Notes: generated from the letters alone by a model not told the origin. 64,000 nucleotides of DNA from Peribacillus sp. FSL P2-0133 (GCF_037975445.1 NZ_CP150254.1:4958001-5022000), one strand, 5' to 3'; shown: positions 15,250-23,533, numbered from the stretch's first letter. Numbers and translations: made by a program.

Positions 15250-15648
15250 TTAAAGGACAAGATTGTAATACTTTCTAGACCCAATTTGACTAATCATTAA
15301 TGATACTAAGACAACAAATAATGCAGTATTTGTTGGGATAACGACGAAATTAGTTATAAACATAAGAATAAAAATTTCGCACATAAGAATATGCAAGGAA
15401 AAGCGAGCAACTTTCCCATCAATTAAAGCATCTCTTTCGTCGTACTCCTTCGATAATTCCTTTTCTAGTGATTTATTCTTACGGGATGTAATGTAAGAAA
15501 TTGTTGAGTACAACAAAATTATTCCACCTAGGAATACTATGATATAACCAAAATTTGATCTTAGTGATGTATCGAGAATTATTTGAATGATTCCCAATAT
15601 AATTACCACAGTTGAGACTAAAAAACGCTGTATGAATAGATTTTTCAA
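15250..15648 (-). CDS. DUF2178-type four-helix membrane protein
   Basis: The 132-residue protein has four hydrophobic segments (about residues 9-28, 32-52, 83-103 and 106-124) in two pairs separated by a charged loop with LSKEYDERDALIDGKVAR, the recognisable DUF2178-like DERD-x-I motif. The start is TTG with GGAGAGG upstream; the overlapping ATG frame is a shadow. It is the first gene of the operon with the small Xre regulator. In known analogues such membrane proteins work with the regulator in signalling or immunity to a toxin, but that is only an analogy here. Confidence 0.8.
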   Translation of the reverse strand: MKNLFIQRFLVSTVVIILGIIQIILDTSLRSNFGYIIVFLGGIILLYSTISYITSRKNKSLEKELSKEYDERDALIDGKVARFSLHILMCEIFILMFITNFVVIPTNTALFVVLVSLMISQIGSRKYYNLVL

Positions 15649-15695
15649 TCATACCTCTCCTAACCAACTTATTCACCTGGAGTGAAGTTTATTTA

Positions 15696-15715
15696 ACATG
15701 AAGTTAACTTCATGT
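15696..15715. promoter_or_regulatory. Perfect 20-bp palindrome, probable operator of the Xre regulator
   Basis: ACATGAAGTTAACTTCATGT lies 48 bases upstream of the DUF2178 start. Related half-sites flank it: GTGAAGTTTAT near 15682 and GTGAAGTTGATTTCATGTT at 15714-15732. Binding by the Xre protein is inferred from the family's autoregulatory habit. Confidence 0.7.
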
Positions 15716-15847
15716 GAAGTTGATTTCATGTTAATCTTTTTCAAAACAAATGTCAATGGAAGTAGCAAAATATTTCATCATTTGAACAATTTTAGTTTTA
15801 ATAGTATTCAACTCCCTCAGTATGATAGCTATATCTCTCGAGTGCTC

Positions 15848-15914
15848 ACTATCCTGCCCCTTTAGTTCCATAAGAAAAAGAGCTGCCTTAAAGACAGCTC
15901 CGATCTTTGCTAAC
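15848..15914. repeat. Cassette-spacer repeat, copy O (D2 degraded)
   Basis: CTATCCTGCCCCTTTAG plus TTCCATAAGAAAAAG and the core AGCTGCCTTAAAGACAGCT are intact; D2 is reduced to GATCTTTGCTAAC. Confidence 0.85.
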
Positions 15915-15952
15915 TATTTATCATTCGTGGTTATTAAGATTGCTGGCAAATC

Positions 15953-16750
15953 TTACTGAACATCATTAGTTAATCGACCGATGTTCTCGACTTCAACAAC
16001 GACTTCATCCCCCGACTTGATCGGGCAGCTGCCAGATGGTGAACCCGTAGCCAAAATGTCACCTGGCTCCAGTGTCATTACCTGTGAAAGCCAGCTGATT
16101 AGAAACGGAATGCTTAGAGACATTTCATTGGTATTTCCGTCTTGGACAACGCGGCCGTTTAAAGTGGTCACAATCCGCAAATTAGTGGGATCTACCCCGG
16201 TAACGATGCACGGTCCCAAAGGTCCGAATGTATCAAATCCTTTGCCCCGCGTAAACTGTGGATCTTTTTTTGTAAGGTCTCTTGCTGTGACGTCATTAAA
16301 TATCGTGCAACCGAACACATAATCAAGCGCATCTTCTTCTTTGATGTTTTTTCCGCGCTTTCCAATCACCAAGGCTACTTCCCCTTCGAGCTCCACTTGG
16401 TTGGATAGCTCGTTTGGAGGAAGGATAATTTTCTCCTTGTCTGCAATAAGCGAAGATAATGGCTTTAAGAAGAGAAATGGTTCTACAAGGTTTGCCTCTC
16501 CCCCGGTTTCCTTTGCATGACCTGCATATGTCCAGCCGAAATTAACAACTTTCGAAGGTTTTACAGGTTCCAGAATTTTTACGTCACTATATTTCAGCTC
16601 TACCCCGTCATACTTTATTTCCTTGTTGACAAGTTCAGCAAAACTGCTAGACAGTTGTAATATCATCTCATCCTCAACAATACCGTAATGTATATTGCCC
16701 TGTTGATTCTGATAGCGAACTATTTTTTGTGTTTTTTGTAGCACATGCAT
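15953..16750 (-). CDS. Fumarylacetoacetate hydrolase (FAH) family protein
   Basis: The 265-residue protein has an N-terminal small domain (about residues 1-55) and the FAH catalytic barrel. Metal-binding acids are visible in NQVELEGEVALVIGKRGKNI (E-x-E) and in VFGCTIFNDVTARDLTKKD, with RGKGFDTFGPLGPCIV and GDILATGSPSG completing the active site. Relatives include 5-carboxymethyl-2-hydroxymuconate isomerase/decarboxylase and acylpyruvate hydrolase; the substrate is not certain. The ATG is preceded by AAAGGAG. Unlike most genes in the array it is richer in G and C, suggesting a different origin. Single-gene unit between repeat copies O and P. Confidence 0.9.
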   Translation of the reverse strand: MHVLQKTQKIVRYQNQQGNIHYGIVEDEMILQLSSSFAELVNKEIKYDGVELKYSDVKILEPVKPSKVVNFGWTYAGHAKETGGEANLVEPFLFLKPLSSLIADKEKIILPPNELSNQVELEGEVALVIGKRGKNIKEEDALDYVFGCTIFNDVTARDLTKKDPQFTRGKGFDTFGPLGPCIVTGVDPTNLRIVTTLNGRVVQDGNTNEMSLSIPFLISWLSQVMTLEPGDILATGSPSGSCPIKSGDEVVVEVENIGRLTNDVQ

Positions 16751-16839
16751 TATGAAAAAACTCCTTTGATGATAAAGATTACCTCAGATAAAATAAAATC
16801 CGGTTCTCCTATACTATAACATGCCTGTTCTTTTACGTG

Positions 16840-16899
16840 AAAAAAGAGCTCTCGTCGCAACTCCATCTTCTACTAAACCGACCTTTAGTTCAATAAGAT
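16840..16899. repeat. Cassette-spacer repeat, copy P (degraded)
   Basis: Remnants of the core (AAAAAAGAGCTCTCGTCGCA) and of the second half (TACTAAACCGACCTTTAG plus TTCAATAAG). Confidence 0.6.
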
Positions 16900-16929
16900 T
16901 AAATTATTTAACTATGTATTTTATGGAAC

Positions 16930-17031
16930 CTACAATTTATTATCTGTGTATTGCCTTATATAGGCTGCAATAAATTTTCCGATTGGTAGCCCTAGTAATA
17001 CATTCCCCATGAAATGTTCACTTAATTTCAT
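16930..17031 (-). pseudogene. Small membrane-protein ORF with an in-frame stop (copy 2)
   Basis: A 33-codon frame, MKLSEHFMGNVLLGLPIG then KFIAAYIRQYTDNKL, is left. Directly before its ATG a TAA stands where copy 1 (735-850) has TGC, and the frame further upstream continues as GVLVVIV, so the ancestral peptide was longer. The ATG has no ribosome binding site. Two decayed relatives of the same small gene, each between repeat copies, show that the units can be duplicated or moved. Function unknown. Confidence 0.45.
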
Positions 17032-17136
17032 TTATACAATTACAACTAATACACCCTATTACATTCAAAATCTTGGTGCTTATTGATTATCTCAAAATAT
17101 GAAAACTTTTGTACTGGTAATTCGTCCCTTATCCAG

Positions 17137-17200
17137 CTAACCTGTCTCGTTAGTACCATAAGAAAAAGGCTGCCTCAGCAACCTTCCTTGTTTGAAGTAC
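17137..17200. repeat. Cassette-spacer repeat, copy Q
   Basis: CTAACCTGTCTCGTTAG plus TACCATAAGAAAAAG, core GCTGCCTCAGCAACC, TTCCTTGTTTGAAGTA; D2 is lost. Confidence 0.82.
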
Positions 17201-17246
17201 TCTGATCATTCGCCCCTGATATGAGAGCATAAAAGTATTCGTGCTT

Positions 17247-17888
17247 TTATGTATCTGTACTTATTTCTTCCCATTCTTGATCCATATAATTTACTAGCCA
17301 ATTAAGAGTGTAGTGTCTTTCATATACAACGCCTTCATTTAGAGATGATGGAACTTCCAAATGATTTATTTGAGCTTCTCGTACCGCCCAATGTGCTCTA
17401 TAAATAAAATCAAGGCTATCTAATATATCACTGGTTGGTTTTATAGAGGATTTATCAAGCAACTCTTGTTTAGAATGAAGAAAAACCGTCTCAAAAACAT
17501 ATTCAGCATTACACGTATCGGCTGGAACGTCTATATCGGATATTAGATTTACAGACCAAAGCAGAAGCCAGATACATTCCAGCTTCCAAGAGTACTGGAT
17601 CAGCTCGTTCTGATTCAGATGTTCTTTCATTAAAAACTTTTTTTCTTCTTCTGTGAATAATTCATTTGCATTATACCTTTCAATAAATTCCTCAATTTTT
17701 TCTAGCGGAGCCTCCATCGCTTTTGCTGCGACTATCGCTAATGGAATAATTCTGTTAATGATCTCTTCCTTTGTTCTAAGGGAAACTTCTTCTTCATTTT
17801 CCGTTAAGGGTAAATGTTTATTTATTGGTACCTTTAGGGTCTTTAATATTTTTTCGGATCTTTTTTTTCTATTTTTCAAACTTCTCAT
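17247..17888 (-). CDS. DUF4272 domain protein
   Basis: The 213-residue protein fits the DUF4272 family: LKVPINKHLPLTENEEEVSL, RTKEEIINRIIPLAIVAAKA, WKLECIWLLLWSVNLI, then LDFIYRAHWAVREAQIN and the C-terminal YERHYTLNWLVNYMDQEWEE. The WALLWSL- and RAHWA-like signatures are diagnostic. The family has no known activity and is often found near toxin-immunity or mobile loci. It is predicted soluble and alpha-helical. The start is set at the ATG with GAGGTG 5 bases before it, 11 codons inside the longest frame. Single-gene unit between repeat copies Q and R. Confidence 0.85.
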   Translation of the reverse strand: MRSLKNRKKRSEKILKTLKVPINKHLPLTENEEEVSLRTKEEIINRIIPLAIVAAKAMEAPLEKIEEFIERYNANELFTEEEKKFLMKEHLNQNELIQYSWKLECIWLLLWSVNLISDIDVPADTCNAEYVFETVFLHSKQELLDKSSIKPTSDILDSLDFIYRAHWAVREAQINHLEVPSSLNEGVVYERHYTLNWLVNYMDQEWEEISTDT

Positions 17889-17949
17889 TCCGCACCTCAC
17901 TATTAGAAAAACTTTCCACACACCATCTTTTATTATACCATTAATCTCA

Positions 17950-18034
17950 ACTTTCCTGAGACTTTAGTTGCATAAAAAAGGGCTGCCTTATGACAGCCCT
18001 TTTTTAAAGCTAACGCACCCGCTAGTTTTGAGAA
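17950..18034. repeat. Cassette-spacer repeat, copy R
   Basis: A degraded D1 (CTTTCCTGAGACTTTAG), a strong core GGGCTGCCTTATGACAGCCC with T runs on both sides, then D2 CTAACGCACCCGCTAG. Confidence 0.88.
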
Positions 18035-18143
18035 GGAATAATTCTTCTAGACCTCCCCTTAGGAAATCCACTTCTATTACCCTATTTTAAAAAAAGTGCC
18101 AACTTCCCTTAAAGGAATCAGCACTTCGTTTATTCACTATCCG

Positions 18144-18353
18144 TTATCGTGCAGCTTTAGGCGGTTGGCACACGTCACATTTACGTTGTTTATTATTTTT
18201 AAACTTCGTAAACGTTTTTTCAAAATTGCTACCACACGTACATTTAAATAGTAACTTTTGAGAAAAACCGTGGTATTCCGTCGATAGCAACTTACTTTCC
18301 GAATTGTTCTCAACAAATTCTTTAATTTTGCCAATCGTCCATTGTTTATTCAA
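18144..18353 (-). CDS. Small zinc-ribbon-like protein
   Basis: A 69-residue product with four cysteines in two pairs, LLFKCTCGSNFEKTFTKFKN then KQRKCDVCQPPKAAR, consistent with one zinc site. A short alpha-helical N terminus (WTIGKIKEFVENNSESKLLS) precedes it; this helix plus zinc-knuckle arrangement is common in phage proteins and next to homing-endonuclease domains, so it may be a fragment of a longer gene. I place the start at a TTG with GGAGGTG 7 bases upstream; a longer frame with another TTG lacks such a site. Function unknown. Single-gene unit between repeat copies R and S. Confidence 0.6.
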   Translation of the reverse strand: MNKQWTIGKIKEFVENNSESKLLSTEYHGFSQKLLFKCTCGSNFEKTFTKFKNNKQRKCDVCQPPKAAR

Positions 18354-18483
18354 TCTCTTACACCTCCATTTTTTATCGCTATGCGGAGGCTTTACTTGGC
18401 ATCCGTCCAAAAACAGTAATTATCGTAAGTCATTCATTATAACATGCGCTGGCACTCAATAATACAGATCCATGTATCTTCTT

Positions 18484-18556
18484 AACCTTCCCCATATGTT
18501 GCAAAAAGAAAAAGCTGCCTTAAGGACAGCGCTGATCTTCACCTAACGCACCTTAT
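18484..18556. repeat. Cassette-spacer repeat, copy S
   Basis: AACCTTCCCCATATGTTGCA plus AAAAGAAAAAG, core CTGCCTTAAGGACAG, CGCTGATCTTCAC, then CTAACGCACCTTATTG. Confidence 0.8.
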
Positions 18557-18592
18557 TGCCTTATTTCCCTTATTGCTTTTGTCATTTAATTT

Positions 18593-19237
18593 TTATAAAA
18601 CTGTTTTCAATTCAACTAAGCTGTTAATGATGATATCTGCTTGTGCAAGCTCATTTTCTTGAGCAAAATCAAAATTACACCCTATAGCTATTAAACTATT
18701 ATCTTTTGCTGCTTTAATATCTGATAATCGATCACCAATTACAGCACCTTTTTCAACGTTATATTTGTTCACTATTGTATGTACTAAATCTGACTTATTT
18801 TGAGATTGTATTTGTTGTATACTAAATGTTTCCGTAACCCAATTATCTAAATGATAATACTTTACGATTGCATTTAAATATTCTATTTGCCCATTGCTTG
18901 CTATGTATATTGCACAATCATTATCTTTTAAATGGCCAAAAACTTCCTTTACATCCGGATATAAAGCACCATTACCTACATTAATATTAGTAATTAATTT
19001 CTCGTGGAATAATTCATTTGCTTGTTGTCTGATTTCGCTCGAATGTTCAGGTAATAAGGTTTCCCATACAACTGGTAAAGGTACTCCCATAATTTCTCGG
19101 TATTTTTCAATGGGCGTTTTATGCTCCCACAAACTCAAATTTCTCAAATGATCAAATGTTTCTTGAAGGGATATTTCTAAAATTTTATCTGTTTGAAATA
19201 ATGTACCATCCATATCAAAAATCAATGATTGTGACAT
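18593..19237 (-). CDS. HAD-superfamily hydrolase (phosphoglycolate phosphatase-like)
   Basis: The 214-residue protein has motif I SLIFDMDGTLFQTD, motif II IYIASNGQ, the motif III lysine in SQNKSDLV and motif IV GAVIGDRLSDIKAAKDN, with a helical cap between I and II (residues about 20-85). It should be a magnesium-dependent small-molecule phosphatase of the Gph/PgmB group; the substrate is open. The start is at the ATG preceded by GGGGGAAG, six codons inside the longest frame. Single-gene unit between repeat copies S and T. Confidence 0.9.
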   Translation of the reverse strand: MSQSLIFDMDGTLFQTDKILEISLQETFDHLRNLSLWEHKTPIEKYREIMGVPLPVVWETLLPEHSSEIRQQANELFHEKLITNINVGNGALYPDVKEVFGHLKDNDCAIYIASNGQIEYLNAIVKYYHLDNWVTETFSIQQIQSQNKSDLVHTIVNKYNVEKGAVIGDRLSDIKAAKDNSLIAIGCNFDFAQENELAQADIIINSLVELKTVL

Positions 19238-19315
19238 TTTCTTCCCCCTTTGCAAAAATGAAAATTAAGCAAGAACATATTAATATTTAACTTGCAATAT
19301 TCTGTTGTCCACACA

Positions 19316-19384
19316 ATAACCTGCTCTGTTAAATGAGCTGCCAAGGCAACTCCTTATTGAAGTAAAGTGCCCGTTAGCTTAAAA
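19316..19384. repeat. Cassette-spacer repeat, copy T
   Basis: ATAACCTGCTCTGTTAA, core AGCTGCCAAGGCAACT, CCTTATTGAAGTAAAG, D2 remnant TGCCCGTTAG. The tail after D1 is missing here. Confidence 0.75.
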
Positions 19385-19391
19385 GCTTTAT

Positions 19392-19658
19392 CTAAATAAA
19401 CGGTTTCCAATTAGGGTCTTTTATATCCTTCTTATTTGGCTTTCTTACAAAAGCAATACATCCTTCTTCACATGCCCCAAACTTAACAAAGTTTTTTTGT
19501 GCTTGCCATAATGAAACTTCATTTGCCCCGCCTTCGTAATAAGGGTCTCGAAATTGAACACCATCATCTTCCCAAAAGCATATTTTGCAAATTTCATATG
19601 TATCGGTCGGTTCTTCATCTAATGTTTTATATCCACAGCAGGGACAAGTATATTTCAT
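19392..19658 (-). CDS. CPCC family cysteine-rich protein
   Basis: The 88-residue protein starts MKYTCPCCGYKTLDEEP and continues TYEICKICFWEDDGVQFRDP, the signature of the CPCC family (CxCCGxxT plus CxxCFWEDD), then ANEVSLWQAQKNFVKFGACE. Two CxxC pairs probably hold one zinc ion. The function is unknown; members are frequent in cassette-like and polymorphic-toxin-immunity contexts. AAGAGGTG precedes the ATG. Single-gene unit between repeat copies T and U. Confidence 0.9.
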   Translation of the reverse strand: MKYTCPCCGYKTLDEEPTDTYEICKICFWEDDGVQFRDPYYEGGANEVSLWQAQKNFVKFGACEEGCIAFVRKPNKKDIKDPNWKPFI

Positions 19659-19724
19659 ACAATCACCTCTTAGTTGTTTGTTATTCTTTTTTATAGTTAA
19701 ACATAATTCTTCAACTAAACTGCC

Positions 19725-19791
19725 CCATTATTCCCTAAAAAAAAGGTTGCCGCAGCAACCCTTCGTTTAGCTATCAGCCTTTTAGTTTAAA
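19725..19791. repeat. Cassette-spacer repeat, copy U
   Basis: CTAAACTGCCCCATTAT, core GGTTGC-CGCA-GCAACC with a T run on the minus strand, and a decayed D2 (CTATCAGCCTTTTAG). Confidence 0.8.
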
Positions 19792-19969
19792 AATTGTTCA
19801 AGAAGAACATCAGAACGTTTTCTTTTGATAAAAGCATCATTTTCTGTCCTGCTCCATTTGCTTTTTGCTTCTTCCGTTCGGTACTTTAAACTAGACTTAA
19901 AACGCAAAAGTGCAAGTGAAGCAATGATCGATTTGGTCTGCTAATTTGGTAGTATATTAAGGCTCTTTT

Positions 19970-20578
19970 TTAAAAGTCCTTAGACTTACCTTTCTTTTGT
20001 TCGGATAGGGCAGATAGAATGGATGGTTCGTCTTGATTCCCCAAAAATTTCTTAGTCAGACTTAACTTAAGAACAATTTTGCAAACGATCGTGGCTGAAA
20101 CGATACTGATGATGGCTCCGACAAGAACATCTGCTGGATAATGGACACCTACCCAAATTCGCGAAATACCTACAAGTACAGCCAAAATCACCCATAAAAT
20201 CCCCCAACCCCTTTTGAACAACCAGAAGGTTATACAAAATGAAAAGAATATGATCGTATGGTCGCTTGGAAAGGAATTATTGACTGCTTTTTCAACTAAC
20301 CTATTAACGTTTGGCAACTCAGCAAATGGTTGATTATTCGAGTGGAATTGCCCTGCTATTTTTGCCAATAGTTCCGAGATAACTAATGTAATAAATGCGC
20401 AGATTACCATGATTCTATTTTTATTTCTTCGAGAAAACAAAAACATCAGGACCGCCAATAATAAGAAAAAAATCATGTATTCAGCGATGAATACAAAGAA
20501 AGGATTTAAATCCGTGTATTGTTTACCTAGATTATTAATCATTCTAAACAATGTACTATTCATTTCGGACAAAGCCAT
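19970..20578 (-). CDS. bcrC: PAP2-family undecaprenyl-diphosphatase, BcrC type
   Basis: The 202-residue integral membrane protein has the PAP2 phosphatase motifs: a C1 region LAKIAGQFHSNNQPF (Q in place of the usual R of K-x6-RP), C2 with NNSFPSDHTIIFFSF and C3 with GISRIWVGVHYPADVLVGA. It has about five to six transmembrane helices. The N-terminal NSTLFRMINNLGKQY and the FFVFIAEYMIFFLL stretch are like B. subtilis BcrC, which dephosphorylates undecaprenyl pyrophosphate outside the membrane and gives bacitracin resistance. GGAGGAA precedes the ATG. The usual R in C1 may be worth checking in an alignment. It is a single gene between repeat copies U and V. Confidence 0.85.
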   Translation of the reverse strand: MALSEMNSTLFRMINNLGKQYTDLNPFFVFIAEYMIFFLLLAVLMFLFSRRNKNRIMVICAFITLVISELLAKIAGQFHSNNQPFAELPNVNRLVEKAVNNSFPSDHTIIFFSFCITFWLFKRGWGILWVILAVLVGISRIWVGVHYPADVLVGAIISIVSATIVCKIVLKLSLTKKFLGNQDEPSILSALSEQKKGKSKDF

Positions 20579-20652
20579 TGAAAAATTCCTCCTGATTGTA
20601 TTAGCACTTTAACTTTATTAAGTTCCATTATGTAAATAAGATGAACATCAAT

Positions 20653-20719
20653 TAGACCTAGAGAAAAAGGCTGCCTCAGCAACCTTCCTTATTGAAGTAA
20701 AGCACACGTTTAGTTTAAG
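20653..20719. repeat. Cassette-spacer repeat, copy V
   Basis: Degraded D1 (TTAGACCTAGAGAAAAAG), core GGCTGCCTCAGCAACC, TTCCTTATTGAAGTAAAG, D2 remnant CACACGTTTAG. Confidence 0.8.
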
Positions 20720-20763
20720 AAGGATATTTTCTTGTAACCAATCATAATGCGAGGCCAATTTTT

Positions 20764-21471
20764 TTAACATCTTACATATTTACGTTTAAAACCAAGCCTT
20801 CCTTTATCGACTTCTTTTTGAATACTTTCGTAAGCATTTAGAAAACTGCTTTTTTTCTTGTCCCGTTTGACTTCCACTATTCCTATTGCCTTTGCAGTCT
20901 CGACTGCCTTTTCATGGAGTGGCAAATATGAAATCCCCACGGTGTATAGAAAATTATTCATAGCGGATTTCGTTCGTTCTGGCGAATCGTGAATCGTATT
21001 TTTCACAATATCAAGCATATTGGAAATCTTGCTTTCTGAAAATTCAACGTCAAGCCGATTCCCTAAAAGCCAGCAGTAGCAACTCCAGCCCGCTGACATT
21101 CTCAGCTCTTCACCGCTTGCGATCCATTTATCAGCAACTTCTTGTGCAATATCCGACTCTGCTAAAGTTACGGCCACTACAAAATCGGACAGCATATAAA
21201 AATACGCAGCATCGATCCAACGATCATAATCCGACTCAGTCATGGCTTTTGGATCTGCAATAATGCCTGCAAAGTACATTGCATCGTAGTTCCCCGTGGA
21301 ATAAAGCTCTTCAGCTAAACGGTGACTTATTTTTATTTTCTTTGCAATTGGTTTCATAGCGCCTGTAGCCACGCCAAAAAGCGGCTCATGCGCACCATTG
21401 GATATGTACATTTTTTTAGTTCGTTCCTTGCCAAGGGCTTCAAGTTCCTGCATAACCATCTCTAAATTCAT
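20764..21471 (-). CDS. DNA alkylation repair protein, AlkD-like HEAT-repeat family
   Basis: The 235-residue alpha-helical protein fits the AlkD/DNA-alkylation-repair family (KERTKKMYISNGAHEPLFGV, YDAMYFAGIIADPKAMTESD, SAGWSCYCWLLGNRLDVEFS, NNFLYTVGISYLPLHEKAVE). AlkC/AlkD enzymes excise N3- and N7-alkylated purines with a HEAT-repeat superhelix. This subtype, with the GHEP-like GAHEPLFGV start, is the divergent YhaZ-like branch, so the activity is likely but not proven. The ATG follows AAGGAAGTG. Its stop lies about 45 bases from repeat copy V; there is no repeat on its upstream side. Confidence 0.82.
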   Translation of the reverse strand: MNLEMVMQELEALGKERTKKMYISNGAHEPLFGVATGAMKPIAKKIKISHRLAEELYSTGNYDAMYFAGIIADPKAMTESDYDRWIDAAYFYMLSDFVVAVTLAESDIAQEVADKWIASGEELRMSAGWSCYCWLLGNRLDVEFSESKISNMLDIVKNTIHDSPERTKSAMNNFLYTVGISYLPLHEKAVETAKAIGIVEVKRDKKKSSFLNAYESIQKEVDKGRLGFKRKYVRC

Positions 21472-21839
21472 CGCTTAGCACTTCCTTCTTTACGGAGTTT
21501 TCCCCCTAATATTTTGCCCATCAAATATATCACCATTATCCTATACTATAACAAACTACCATTTGTCAGCAAAACTACCGTCTAAGTACATGAGTGTTAC
21601 GCAGGTTTAAATCGGTCATTATTTAGGCCTCTTTTCTAATTATGTAATATTACCATCTAATAACCTTCCAGTTTAAGTACAATTCTTCACGATGCCTGTT
21701 CTATCTTCAAAAGCGATAATCATCACTTCCTGGCTACAGGAAAGCACGACCACTGAAAAGGATGTTTAAAAAATTGGCATTGCACAATAATATAAGCAAC
21801 GTATGTCTGTCTTTCTTCCACCAAAGGAGGAGTATCCAT
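21472..21839. other. Intergenic stretch without a recognisable gene
   Basis: AT-rich sequence between two genes facing away from each other; it should hold their promoters. No repeat copy, terminator or RNA is recognised. A longer plus-strand frame from 21762 exists, but it has no ribosome binding site. Confidence 0.5.
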
Positions 21840-22202
21840 TTGAAGATTTCTTCAATATCATTCAAAGAACCTCCAGTTTCCCACGAATTCCCTCCCCTCT
21901 ATGAAGGTTTAGGGCTGCCTGAGGTATCTTCATTCATTCAGCAACGATTTGAATTTGCATATACCTTGGGGGAAGTGGAAAGAATCGGGCTTGGCAGCAT
22001 TCGCTTTTATAAACGGCTGGGGGATTTCGAAGTACATATATCTGATAAGTTGCCAGGAGTAGGACCAATAAAGCTTCGGGTATTAAAGGGCTTGTTACTG
22101 GAGGAAGCCAAAACAGCTTTTATCGAAAATATTGAATCCGAACCAGAAAAACGGAAGGTGTTCTACGCCGAATTTCGTCGCACTGGGAAAGACGCTGAAT
22201 AA
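21840..22202 (+). CDS. Hypothetical protein (120 residues)
   Basis: A soluble protein with a proline-rich start (FKEPPVSHEFPPLYEGLGLP) followed by FEFAYTLGEVERIGLGSIRF and a basic C terminus. I do not recognise a family. The start is taken as a TTG because AAAGGAGGAG lies 8 bases upstream, while the ATG 26 codons before has none. It is a plus-strand gene next to a transposase remnant, and its G/C use is higher than in neighbouring units. Confidence 0.6.
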   Translation: MKISSISFKEPPVSHEFPPLYEGLGLPEVSSFIQQRFEFAYTLGEVERIGLGSIRFYKRLGDFEVHISDKLPGVGPIKLRVLKGLLLEEAKTAFIENIESEPEKRKVFYAEFRRTGKDAE

Positions 22203-22399
22203 ATGTGCTGTTCCACAAAATGGCGTCTGTTTGTGGAAGATTATTGTTGTCTTGTTGAATTTGTTTTAATAAAAGAGTTCATAATTAACTAGTTACTGTT
22301 TTAAATTAGGCTGTATTAAAAGTAAATGTTGATAATTGAAACCTCCCTGATTCCCTTATATAATTAATATAGGAACAAGTATTCGGGGAGGTTATAAGG

Positions 22400-22834
22400 A
22401 TGGACAAGGCGTTTAGCAATTTATTAAATCACATTGATAAATTAACCCTTACAAAAAAAGAACAAGTCTATCAATGGGTAAAACGTTATGTTGATCCTTC
22501 TTCCTCTGTCGGTGGACGTTTAATAAATGAAATGAGGGAGACTCGCTTTGTAACAAATGCTTGGGGAGCCTACAAAACGCAGGCAAAAGAAAAAGGCATT
22601 GAGAATTACAGAATTAAATCAAACGATGGTAAACACGTTATTAAGGGCTTATATCATATTCAAAACGTTAATGGTCTCCATTCCCGATTGAAACAATTCA
22701 TAAACCGATTTAAAGGTGTCGCAACGAAGTACCTTGATAACTACCTAGCCTGGTTTTTGTTTGTCGATAGCCGCAGTAACGAAAACACAAAGCACAATAT
22801 TAAAGATTTTCAATTATCATCGTCTTTGAAATGA
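22400..22834 (+). pseudogene. IS1595-type transposase with a large internal deletion
   Basis: The N-terminal 50 residues (FSNLLNHIDKLTLTKKEQVY, then QWVKRYVDP) are fused in frame to a typical C terminus of ISXO2/IS1595-type transposases: FVTNAWGAYKTQAKEKGIEN, IQNVNGLHSRLKQFINRFKG and VATKYLDNYLAWFLFVD. The zinc ribbon and most of the DDE catalytic core are missing (145 residues instead of about 300). It cannot be active, though the deletion kept the frame open and a GGGGAGG site precedes the ATG. I could not identify flanking terminal inverted repeats with confidence. Confidence 0.78.
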
Positions 22835-22965
22835 CAGATACTTACGATAGTTTACGCTTATCAAAATTCGCTGTATAGTGCTTATTTAACAATCGTGACA
22901 GGAATTTGCAATAAGTTTGTTGAATAATTCTGCAATGAGCACTTGATCTCAAGGAGGTATGAGAT

Positions 22966-23403
22966 ATGAAGATCAATAGAATAGATCATGTGAGTATAAA
23001 CGTAAATGATCTTTCAGAGGCTAAAGCGTTTTTTCTTGATTTAGGACTTGAAGTGCAAGCGGAATGGGAATTGGATGGAGAACAGTTGGACCGAATAGTT
23101 GGGCTTAATGATGTTAAAACGGCATGTGTAGGATTGGGGATGCCAGATGGTCAGGCATGGATAGAGCTAGTCAAATTTTATACGCCGTCAGATGAAAAAG
23201 ATATTCAGCAACCTTTTGCAAATACGCTGGGTATCCGACATATTTGCTTTGCTGTTGAAGATATTGAAGCTATTGTTGCAAAATTGAAAAAGAAGGGCAC
23301 GGAAATCTTTAGTGAAATACAGCAATATGAAGAAAGTTATAAGTTATGCTACGTTCGTGGTCCAGAGGGAATTATTTTAGAGTTGGCGGAGAAAATCAAA
23401 TAA
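22966..23403 (+). CDS. VOC superfamily protein (glyoxalase-like)
   Basis: The 145-residue protein carries both VOC modules: RIDHVSINVNDLSEAKAFFL with LGLEVQAEWELDGEQLDRIV, and IRHICFAVEDIEAIVAKLKK with LCYVRGPEGIILELAEKI. Metal ligands are visible as His in IDHVS, His in IRHIC and Glu in ILELAE. It probably isomerises or cleaves a small molecule; the substrate is unknown. AAGGAGG is 8 bases before the ATG and a terminator follows. It is the only VOC gene of the region on the plus strand. Confidence 0.9.
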   Translation: MKINRIDHVSINVNDLSEAKAFFLDLGLEVQAEWELDGEQLDRIVGLNDVKTACVGLGMPDGQAWIELVKFYTPSDEKDIQQPFANTLGIRHICFAVEDIEAIVAKLKKKGTEIFSEIQQYEESYKLCYVRGPEGIILELAEKIK

Positions 23404-23472
23404 ACAGACGATATGCTGACATATATATAGAAGCACTTTCGCTTAACTAAACACACTGATATTTCAGACTGG

Positions 23473-23504
23473 ACGGCTGTCTTTTTTATGGACAGTCGTT
23501 CTTT
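23473..23504 (+). terminator. Intrinsic terminator of the plus-strand VOC gene
   Basis: ACGGCTGTC (23473-23481) pairs with GACAGTCGT (23491-23499) through one wobble pair, followed by TCTTTCC. Confidence 0.65.
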
Positions 23505-23533
23505 CCTCTTGTTGGACAAACGGGGGCATTAGC

